DNA of 64,000 bases, from assembly GCA_943912755.1 (NCBI GenBank), contig CALTWF010000009.1:29341-93340 (forward strand), read 5' to 3'. This stretch comes from an uncultured Pseudomonas sp. Lineage in GTDB: Bacteria > Pseudomonadota > Gammaproteobacteria > Pseudomonadales > Pseudomonadaceae. Made by a program: the position numbers and the translations under genes. The notes beneath the pieces were generated by a model, which saw only the letters and a program-made list of their open reading frames with translations, searched no databases and was not told where the DNA came from. Positions 58,164 through 64,000 of this stretch are shown here, piece after piece (the stretch's first letter is position 1; every line of letters begins with the position of its first letter).

Positions 58164-60239
58164 TCAGCGGAAGGACCAGGACACCCCGGTGTAGACGCCG
58201 AAACCTTCCCCCGGCACCGAGCGCGCCGCGTCCGCGCCGGCGTCGTTGTAGCCCGGCACGACGATGGCGGCGTAGCGTTTGTCGGTCAGGTTGCGCAGGT
58301 CGATCCAGCTCTGCCAGTCGCCCTTCGGCGCGTTGTAGCCGAAGGAGGCGCCGAGGATCGCATAGGCATCGGCGTCGTAGCTGTTGGCGTAGTCGACCTG
58401 GACCTTGGAGGCCATGGTGGTATTGAGCGCGGCGTAGAAGCCGCGGGGCAGGTCGAAGCGCAACTCGCCCTGGTAGTAATGCATCGGAATGCCCGGCAGG
58501 CGGTTGTCGCCGAAGGTCGGGTCATCACGGTAGTGGAAGTCATTGAAGGTGTAGGCCTGGCGCAGGGACAGGCGGCCGACGCCGTCGCGTTCCCAGAGCG
58601 TGCTTTGCAGCCCGGCCTCGATGCCTTGGTGGATGGTCGGGCTGGCGTTGACCTCGCTGCGGAACAGCGGCTGGGTTTCCACCATCAACAGTTCGTTGTG
58701 CAGCGCCGAGTAGTACCAGGTCAGGTCCCAGCGGCCCACTGCGGAGTCGCCGCGCGCGCCGAGTTCCAGGGTGGTTGCGGACTGGTTTTTCAGCTCGATC
58801 GGCTGGTATTGGGTCGGCGCGCTCCAGATCAGCGACCACGGGTGCGGCGGCTCCACCGAGCGGCTGATATTGCCGTACAGCTGCAGGCTCGGGCTCAGGT
58901 CGTAGCGCAGGCCAAGCCGTGGTGCGTAGTCCCAGTCGTTCATGCTGACCTTGCCACCCGGGCCCGAGGTCACCTGGCTGTAGGTCACAGTGCTTTCCCG
59001 CCGGGTATAGATCGCCGTCAGACCGGTGGTCAGCCACAGGTCGGGGATCAGCTCCAGCTCATTGCCGATATGCAGGACGGTGTCCGAGCCCTGGTAGGAA
59101 AAGTCCCGGGTCTTGTCGCCGACGATATCGTTCACCCGCGAATACTGCGACGCCCCGCTGTTGGGCAGGTGCTTGGTGGTGCGCCAGCCGATGGTGGTCT
59201 TGCTGTCGAGGCCGAACAGGGTGTGGCGGCGCTGGTAGTCCAGGGTGCCGCTGACATCGGTGTAGGCCACCTTCAGACGCATCGCGCCTTCGCGCAGATC
59301 CATCGGAAAGTCGTGGTAGACCAGGCCCGCCACCAGTTGCGAATCGTCGTCGAGGTAGAAAGTGGTCTTGTTCGCCAGCCAGGTCGCGCCGGGTTGCGGG
59401 CGGCTGTCGTTGCGGCTCAGGTAACCGGGGTTGGCATCGCGCGGGTGGTGCTTGATCTGGTCCTTGGTCAGGCGTCCGGCCAGGTCGTTTTCGGTTTCCC
59501 GGTAGCGCAGGTAGAAGCGGGTTTCCAGGTTGGGATTGAAGCGGTAGCCGACATTCGCCGCGACGCCCTTGGCGCTGCCGCTGCTGTGTTGCTGGTAGCC
59601 GTCGTACTCGCTGTCGGTGAGGGCAACGTAGTAGTCCAGATCGCCGAGCACCTGGCCGGAGCTGATGTGGCGCTTCTGGTAGCCGCGGCTGCCCGCTTCA
59701 TAGCGCAGTTGCAGGGGCGCGGCGTCGTAGCCGGTGTGGGTCACGTAGTCGATGGCGCCACCCAGGGCCAGGGCGCCGCGGTCGAAGCCGTTGGCCCCGC
59801 GCAGGATTTCCGCGCGGCTCAGCCACAAGGGCTCGAACAGTTCGTAGGGCGTGCCACCGGGGCCGGTCAGCGGCAGGCCATCGAGCATCACGTAGGTCCC
59901 GGAGCCGTGGGCGCCCGGCGCGCGGTTGATGCCGGAGCCACGGATCGACAGGCGGATGCCGTCGTTGCCGGCGGACTGGGCGAACACCCCGGGCTGGTAG
60001 GCCAGCACGTCCTGGTTGCTGGCGACCCGACCCTGCTCGACGCGGCGCATGTCCACCACGCTGGTCGCGCCGGGCACCTGGTGCAGGCGCTCCCGTGCAG
60101 CCTGCACCTCATCCTGGTCTTGCCCCTGGATCAGTACCTGACCCAGTTCGACGCTATCGGCGGCCTGGACGACGGCGCTGCCGGCCAGGGTCAGGCCAAG
60201 GAGGCACAGTGAGGAATGCAGGGACAGCGGTGAGGGCAT
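58164..60239 (-). CDS. TonB-dependent outer-membrane receptor, substrate unknown
   Basis: 691 residues. Signal peptide (LCLLGLTLAGSAVVQA), TonB-box-like VELGQVLIQG right after it, plug with VASNQDVLAYQPGVFAQ, IRLSIRGSGINRAPGAHGSG and FDRGALALGGAIDYVTHTGY, then the barrel ending GFGVYTGVSWSFR with terminal aromatic-Arg. There is no STN domain and no sigma/anti-sigma pair nearby. The plug resembles FecA/FhuA-like receptors of the catecholate or heme-unrelated group, but the ligand cannot be named. Divergent from the LuxR-type HTH gene across 228 bases. Confidence 0.9.
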   Translation of the reverse strand: MPSPLSLHSSLCLLGLTLAGSAVVQAADSVELGQVLIQGQDQDEVQAARERLHQVPGATSVVDMRRVEQGRVASNQDVLAYQPGVFAQSAGNDGIRLSIRGSGINRAPGAHGSGTYVMLDGLPLTGPGGTPYELFEPLWLSRAEILRGANGFDRGALALGGAIDYVTHTGYDAAPLQLRYEAGSRGYQKRHISSGQVLGDLDYYVALTDSEYDGYQQHSSGSAKGVAANVGYRFNPNLETRFYLRYRETENDLAGRLTKDQIKHHPRDANPGYLSRNDSRPQPGATWLANKTTFYLDDDSQLVAGLVYHDFPMDLREGAMRLKVAYTDVSGTLDYQRRHTLFGLDSKTTIGWRTTKHLPNSGASQYSRVNDIVGDKTRDFSYQGSDTVLHIGNELELIPDLWLTTGLTAIYTRRESTVTYSQVTSGPGGKVSMNDWDYAPRLGLRYDLSPSLQLYGNISRSVEPPHPWSLIWSAPTQYQPIELKNQSATTLELGARGDSAVGRWDLTWYYSALHNELLMVETQPLFRSEVNASPTIHQGIEAGLQSTLWERDGVGRLSLRQAYTFNDFHYRDDPTFGDNRLPGIPMHYYQGELRFDLPRGFYAALNTTMASKVQVDYANSYDADAYAILGASFGYNAPKGDWQSWIDLRNLTDKRYAAIVVPGYNDAGADAARSVPGEGFGVYTGVSWSFR

Positions 60240-60467
60240 CGTACAGCTCCAACGGATTTGGTCTGGCAGGCAATGTGAGATCAGACGAACGAAAAGGCTG
60301 TGAAATCACCACTTTCTTCTGATCTGTCCGAAGGACTTTATTCCTGTGGTTTGTAGTTCTGTTAGCTACAGGTTGTGCGACTGGTCCTACAGTCCGCTCC
60401 GTCCGTATCGTGCGTCCATCGTTTACCGAGCCGGGGCAGCCCCGGGCTCCAGTGCAGGAGATTGCGC

Positions 60468-60728
60468 ATGTCACCCGATTCCGTTGTCGCTCCATCCCGT
60501 GGAGGTATGGCGCCGCCCGCGCTGACGCCTCGTGAGGAAGAAGTCCTTTACTGGTGTTCTTGTGGGAAAACTTCCTGGGAGATTTCGCAGATTCTTTCCT
60601 GCAAGGAGTCCACGGTTAACTTCCACGTCAGCAATGTACTGCGCAAGTTGTCGGTGCATTCCCGGGTCGCGGCCGTGATCAAGGCCTTGCACTTCGGCAT
60701 GCTCCGCCAGCAATCCGCTGTGTCCTGA
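60468..60728 (+). CDS. Small LuxR-type helix-turn-helix protein
   Basis: 86 residues, RBS GCAGGAG. Almost entirely one GerE/LuxR DNA-binding domain: LTPREEEVLYWCSCGKTSWE, ISQILSCKESTVNFHVSNVL, RKLSVHSR. No sensing domain, so not a quorum-sensing receptor by itself. It stands 14 bases before the holin-like gene and may control or accompany it. The open frame extends upstream without RBS. Confidence 0.82.
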   Translation: MSPDSVVAPSRGGMAPPALTPREEEVLYWCSCGKTSWEISQILSCKESTVNFHVSNVLRKLSVHSRVAAVIKALHFGMLRQQSAVS

Positions 60729-60742
60729 GTCGGGGGCTGTCA

Positions 60743-61093
60743 ATGAGCGATCCGACGACTTCGAGTCTTTCCACTCTGTTCATCGGCCTGGGGCTTGCTG
60801 CCTCACTGCCGTCGGTAGACGGCGACGTAGTGTTCGGCTCGGTGCTGGGCGCCTGGCTGGTGGCGAGTACGCGGGGCTTTCTCAAGGCCTGGCAGCGGGT
60901 TGGCTCGCTGCTGCTCTCGGCGGGGGTTGGTTATCTGTTCACGCCCCTGATGCGGTCTATCGGGCCGTTTCTTTCGGGCGGGGAGGCGGCCTTTATCGGC
61001 GCGGTGGTGGTCATCCCGATCGTGATCAAGGTAATGATCTGGCTGGATGGCGCGGAGCTGCGCGACATTCTCCAGCGTCTGCGCGGCTTATGA
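60743..61093 (+). CDS. Phage holin-like small membrane protein
   Basis: 116 residues. Two or three hydrophobic segments (LFIGLGLAASLP, LLLSAGVGYLFTPLM, GGEAAFIGAVVVIPIVIKVM) and a charged C-terminus (RDILQRLRG), the general plan of tailocin/prophage holins of Pseudomonas. No lysozyme or spanin gene adjoins. Its end overlaps the 3' end of the convergent CI-type repressor gene by six bases. Confidence 0.65.
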   Translation: MSDPTTSSLSTLFIGLGLAASLPSVDGDVVFGSVLGAWLVASTRGFLKAWQRVGSLLLSAGVGYLFTPLMRSIGPFLSGGEAAFIGAVVVIPIVIKVMIWLDGAELRDILQRLRGL

Positions 61094-61507
61094 GTCCGGG
61101 ATGTTGCTTTGCGACAGCAGGCTGCCGATTTCCTCGACTTGCCGTTCCAGCTCGCGCAGGCGCTGTTTTTCCTGGATGGCCAGGGCGATGGCGCGCTGGT
61201 CCTGGGGCGGGAGCTGGCGCAATTCGCTGATCAGCTGGGTTTCCCAATCCGGGTCTGCGCTCGGGTTCATGGCCTGCTGGCTGTGGGCGCGCAGACGCGG
61301 ACCTTCGCCGACCAGTAGCCAGTCGAGGGAAACGCCATGCTTGTTGGCAAGATCTACGCAGATTGCATATGGAATGCTGTCGCGGCCCTTCCAGCTGCTC
61401 ACCGTCTGCGGGCTTACGCCGAGCGCGGATGAAAGGCCGGAATCTGTGGCTGACTGGGTAACGAGCTTCATTCGCTCAAGCACCGCGCCAAATCCATTTA
61501 TACTCAT
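61088..61507 (-). CDS. CI-type phage repressor without a peptidase domain
   Basis: 139 residues from ATG 61507 (GAGATTACTCGTT before it); longer open frame upstream has no support. HTH of the phage CI family: LSSALGVSPQTVSSWKGRDS, IPYAICVDLANKHGVSLDWL LVGEGP. The C-terminal half is a coiled coil (RAIALAIQEKQRLRELERQV EEIGSLLSQS) instead of the S24 self-cleaving domain, so SOS-type self-cleavage is not expected and induction would need another signal. Divergent from a short ORF and the ogr-like gene. Confidence 0.82.
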   Translation of the reverse strand: MSINGFGAVLERMKLVTQSATDSGLSSALGVSPQTVSSWKGRDSIPYAICVDLANKHGVSLDWLLVGEGPRLRAHSQQAMNPSADPDWETQLISELRQLPPQDQRAIALAIQEKQRLRELERQVEEIGSLLSQSNIPDS

Positions 61508-61599
61508 AACGAGTAATCTCGTGGGGTGCTGATATAATGTTCGGCAAAAAAATACGCGAAACGCATTCTCTCTCTTTGCAACATCGAGCACTACTCGTT
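61502..61599. promoter_or_regulatory. Candidate CI operators and promoter facing the ogr-like gene
   Basis: ACTCATAACGAGT and ACGAG-TAAT-CTCGT overlap at 61502-61522, next to the repressor start; the heptamer AACGAGT recurs inverted (ACTCGTT) at 61593-61599. A good -10 box TATAAT lies at 61533-61538 on the plus strand, without a clear -35. Two operator regions flanking a promoter is the usual arrangement for a CI-type switch. Confidence 0.5.
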
Positions 61600-61611
61600 T
61601 GGGGAAATTAA

Positions 61612-61764
61612 ATGTCAGAAATTTCCGCTCATAGAATAGGAAATTTCCTTTGCATGGCCGTTTTGAGCTTACAGGAGATTGGAATAGGAATGAATTACCG
61701 CAATTGTCGCACTGTGCACTGTTTCCGCATTCGGACGCGGTCGCGGGCAAGGAGTCAACCGTGA
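61612..61764 (+). CDS. Possible short coding sequence coupled to the ogr-like gene
   Basis: 50 codons from ATG 61612 (GGGGAAATTAA before it) to TGA 61762-61764, which overlaps the GTG start of the next gene (GTGA). Begins MSEISAHRIGNFLCMAVLSL; the second half is Arg-rich (FRIRTRSRARSQP). A nested start MNYRNCR with GGAATAGGA before it would give 24 residues. No family recognised. May be only a leader that couples translation. Confidence 0.35.
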   Translation: MSEISAHRIGNFLCMAVLSLQEIGIGMNYRNCRTVHCFRIRTRSRARSQP

Positions 61765-62039
61765 GTACCTACAAGCTCGTATGTCCCCATTGCCAAAGCC
61801 GGATGCGCATACGCACCAGCGAAGGAAGGCACATCTTCCTGCGCGTGGCTTATCTGCAATGCACCACCGAGGCCTGTGGCTGGTCGGTGCGCGCCGAATT
61901 CGAAATGACCCATGAGCTTTCGCCCAGCGGTATGCCCAATCCGGAGGTGCGCCTGCCGCGTGCCGACGGCGAATTGCGTCGCGCCGCCTTGCCTCCGGCG
62001 CCGAATGATCCGGCCGGGCACGAGCGTAGCGCCTACTGA
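61761..62039 (+). CDS. Ogr/Delta-like zinc-finger phage late activator
   Basis: 92 residues; GTG start with AAGGAGTC before it. Ogr/Delta pattern: CPHCQSRMRIRTS at residues 7-19 and YLQCTTEACGWSVRAEFEMT near 36, giving the C-x2-C...C-x4-C zinc site, then HELSPSGMPNPEVRLP. In P2-like phages Ogr turns on late gene promoters through RNA polymerase alpha. No P2-type late genes are in the window. Confidence 0.85.
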   Translation: MSTYKLVCPHCQSRMRIRTSEGRHIFLRVAYLQCTTEACGWSVRAEFEMTHELSPSGMPNPEVRLPRADGELRRAALPPAPNDPAGHERSAY

Positions 62040-62140
62040 AAGGGATGAAAGGCTGGGAAGGGAAACTCGGCTTTCGCGCTTGATCAGGCGGGCGCCTGAG
62101 ACACCGGGCAGTGTCAGGGAGAAAGGCCCCATGCGCTGGA

Positions 62141-62177
62141 AAAAAACACCCCGCCGAAGCGGGGTGTCTGTTTTTTT
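62141..62177 (-). terminator. Intrinsic terminator of the nuo operon, bidirectional
   Basis: Stem ACACCCCGC/GCGGGGTGT with a CGAA loop; on the minus strand it is followed by TTTTTTCC, and on the plus strand by CTGTTTTTTT, so it can serve both the nuo operon and the ogr-like gene. Confidence 0.92.
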
Positions 62178-62187
62178 GCCGGATGAA

Positions 62188-63657
62188 TCAGCTGATCAGT
62201 TGCAGGCCGGCGTGTTGCACCAAGTCCAGCAGCGGCTGCGGGTAGACGCCGAGGACGAAGGCCAGGATGGCGATGGCCAGCAGCATGACGCCGCCGGTGC
62301 GCTGCTCCCAGTTGAACGGTGCATCGTGACGACGCAGGTTCGGCTCGATCAGGTACAGGGTGACCATGACGCGCAGGTAGTAGAACACGCCGATGGCGCT
62401 ACCCAGCACCAGGGCGCCGGTCAGCCACCACAGTTGCGATTCGACACCGGTAGCGATGATGTAGAACTTGCCGATGAAGCCGGCGGTCAGCGGGATACCG
62501 GCCAGCGACAGCATCATCACGGTCAGTACCGCGGTCAGGTACGGACGGCGCCAGAACAGGCCGCGGTACTCGTACAGGGCATCGGCGTCACGGCCGTTGT
62601 ATGGCGAGGACATCAGGGTGATCACACCGAAGGCGCCGAGGCTGGTGATCACGTAGGTGACCAGGTACACGCCGATGGCTTCCAGGGCCAGGCCCTTGCT
62701 CGCCACCAGGGCGATCAGCAGGTAGCCGAAGTGCGCGATCGACGAGTAACCCAGCAGACGCTTGAGGTTGCTCTGGGTCAGGGCCAGCAGGTTGCCGACC
62801 AGGATCGAAGCCACGGCGATCACCGACAGCACGGTGGTCAGCACGCCGCTGCTGGCGGCAGGGGAGAGCATGAACAGGCGCACTACCACGGCGAATACCG
62901 CGACCTTGCTGGCGGTGGCCAGGAACGCGGCAACCGGTGCCGGAGCACCTTCGTACACGTCCGGGGTCCACAGGTGGAACGGTACCAGCGACAGCTTGAA
63001 CGCCAGGCCGACCAGCATCATGCCCAGGCCCAGCTGGGCCATCAGGCTTGGCATGCTGGTGGTGGCCAGGGCCTTGCCGATGGTGTCGAAGGCCAGGCTG
63101 CCGGCGTCGGCGTAGAGCAGGGCCATGCCGAACAGCAGGAAGGCGGAACCGGCGGCCGACAGCACCATGTACTTGATGCCGGCTTCCAGCGAGCGCTTGT
63201 TGAAGAAGGCATACGCCACCAGGCCGTAGACCGGTACCGAGAGCAGCTCCAGGCCGATGAACAGGCCGGCCAGGTGCTGCGCGCAGACCAGTACCAGGCC
63301 ACCGAGGGCGGCCATCAGGATCAGCAGGTACAGCTCTTCGCGGTTGCCCGGGTAGCCCGAGCCGCCATCACCCAGGTAGGCATGGGCGAGGGTGACGCAG
63401 GCCAGGGTGGCGACCAGGATCAGCGCCATGTACAGGCAGGCGAACTTGTCGATGGTCAGCAGCGGGGTGACCGCCAGGGGCACGATCTTCAGGACCGGCA
63501 GGATCGACAGCAGGGCCAGGTTCAGGCCTACGGTCGACAGCAGGAAGGTTTGCGAGTGATTGCGCCGCCAGGCGATCGCCAGCATCACCACGACGACGGT
63601 GATGGTGGTGATCAGCAGTGGCGCAAGCGCGATAAAGTGTTGAATCGTCAGGTCCAT
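62188..63657 (-). CDS. nuoN: NADH-quinone oxidoreductase subunit N
   Basis: 489 residues from ATG 63657; 14 membrane helices expected. Conserved antiporter-like segments: LELLSVPVYGLVAYAF with the key Glu, KYMVLSAAGSAFLLFGMALL, AFKLSLVPFHLWTPDVYEGA with the key Lys residues, LLGYSSIAHFGYLL and the C-terminal FYYLRVMVTLYL. One of the three proton-pumping subunits of complex I. Last gene of the nuo operon, followed by a strong terminator. Confidence 0.95.
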   Translation of the reverse strand: MDLTIQHFIALAPLLITTITVVVVMLAIAWRRNHSQTFLLSTVGLNLALLSILPVLKIVPLAVTPLLTIDKFACLYMALILVATLACVTLAHAYLGDGGSGYPGNREELYLLILMAALGGLVLVCAQHLAGLFIGLELLSVPVYGLVAYAFFNKRSLEAGIKYMVLSAAGSAFLLFGMALLYADAGSLAFDTIGKALATTSMPSLMAQLGLGMMLVGLAFKLSLVPFHLWTPDVYEGAPAPVAAFLATASKVAVFAVVVRLFMLSPAASSGVLTTVLSVIAVASILVGNLLALTQSNLKRLLGYSSIAHFGYLLIALVASKGLALEAIGVYLVTYVITSLGAFGVITLMSSPYNGRDADALYEYRGLFWRRPYLTAVLTVMMLSLAGIPLTAGFIGKFYIIATGVESQLWWLTGALVLGSAIGVFYYLRVMVTLYLIEPNLRRHDAPFNWEQRTGGVMLLAIAILAFVLGVYPQPLLDLVQHAGLQLIS

Positions 63658-63664
63658 AGCGCTC

Positions 63665-64000
63665 TTACCGGGCCGAAGCGAGTTGAGTGAAGGCGGAGCC
63701 GAGCCACTGCTGCACACCGCTCATGGTGGCGGCGGAGGTGTCGAGGAACGGCTGCGGGTAGACGCCCAGCACGATCAGCAGGACCGCCAGGCCCAGCACC
63801 ATGATCAGCTCGCGGCTGTCCATGCCGGCCAGGACTTCTTCCGACTTGGCCGGACCGAAGTAGGCACGGTGGATCATGATAAGCGAGTAGACCGAACCGA
63901 ACACCAGGCCTGAGGTGGCGATGACGGTGATCCATGGGGCACTGACGAAGCTGCCGATCAGGATCAGGAACTCGCCGACGAAGTTGCCGGTACCCGGCAG
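63665..64000 (-). CDS. nuoM: NADH-quinone oxidoreductase subunit M, C-terminal part (cut by window edge)
   Basis: Frame open to the window end; 111 residues visible. Starts in LPGTGNFVGEFLILIGSF, the highly conserved NuoM helix 12 region, then MFGSVYSLIMIHRAYFGPAK and ELIMVLGLAVLLIVLGVYPQ PFLD. Membrane subunit of complex I, upstream of nuoN by 7 bases on the same strand. Confidence 0.95.
   Translation of the reverse strand: MPGTGNFVGEFLILIGSFVSAPWITVIATSGLVFGSVYSLIMIHRAYFGPAKSEEVLAGMDSRELIMVLGLAVLLIVLGVYPQPFLDTSAATMSGVQQWLGSAFTQLASAR

Noticed and set aside
1..64000. CRISPR arrays, tRNA or rRNA genes, insertion sequences, integrase or attachment sites
   Set aside because: No regularly spaced direct repeats, no tRNA-like cloverleaf sequence and no transposase or integrase domain were recognised in reading the window.

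Overview
The window is a high-GC, densely coded chromosomal segment of a fluorescent Pseudomonas, most likely of the P. putida group. The evidence is the protein families themselves (IutA-type aerobactin receptor, the lexA2-imuA-imuB-dnaE2 mutagenesis operon, the pyoverdine-maturation acylase PvdQ, nuoMN), the many GCTGGCAAGCCAGCTCCCACA-type REP pairs, and an sRNA with every hallmark of CrcY between mvaB and mgtC, the place where CrcY is known in P. putida. No rRNA, tRNA, CRISPR array, transposase or intact prophage was seen. Both edges cut a gene: a FecR-like anti-sigma C-terminus on the left and nuoM on the right.

Layout. 1-4.7 kb: iron signalling (FecR-like regulator, STN-type IutA receptor), a small exported protein and a periplasmic PQQ aldose dehydrogenase. 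4.8-8.6 kb: AFG1-like ATPase with a DinB-fold protein, a YqaA-type membrane protein, and a monooxygenase-like/haloperoxidase pair. 8.7-11.4 kb: AraC regulator, OprD-family porin and LysR regulator. 11.6-18.8 kb: KefB-type antiporter, a copper block (DUF411 protein, copB, copA, with a CopR-type box upstream), a sterol-desaturase-like membrane enzyme and an SDR. 19.1-25.1 kb: soluble hybrid histidine kinase, MocR regulator, orphan ccoG, a small DUF3203-like protein, and an MgtC/SapB protein. 25.1-27.1 kb: crcY with its sigma54 promoter and putative CbrB sites, then mvaB and liuR with a perfect LiuR palindrome. 27.3-33.7 kb: HAD phosphatase and the SOS mutagenesis operon under a LexA2 box. 33.9-43.4 kb: aldo/keto reductase, a LysR regulator divergent from a two-subunit 3-oxoacid CoA-transferase, a second LysR divergent from an acyl-CoA dehydrogenase, TerC, a PstS-OmpA fusion protein and exonuclease III. 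43.6-49.7 kb: GNAT and the tamA-tamB envelope assembly pair. 49.7-52.2 kb: an accessory island of two paralogous DUF2589-type proteins behind a Mor-family (phage Mu-like) regulator, plus an exported protein of unknown function. 52.4-58.1 kb: Fur-like regulator divergent from pvdQ, tRNA hydroxylation protein TrhP, and an AI-2E family permease. 58.2-62.0 kb: a TonB receptor and a small phage-derived cassette (LuxR-type HTH protein, holin, CI-type repressor, Ogr-like activator). 62.1-64.0 kb: the 3' end of the nuo operon.

Common themes are iron and copper handling, carbon-source control (CrcY titrating Hfq/Crc), leucine/ketone-body-type acyl-CoA metabolism (mvaB, CoA-transferase, acyl-CoA dehydrogenase), and DNA-damage mutagenesis. 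The least explained parts are the Mor/DUF2589 island and the holin/CI/Ogr cassette. Functions are assigned from motif and family recognition only; no database search was run.
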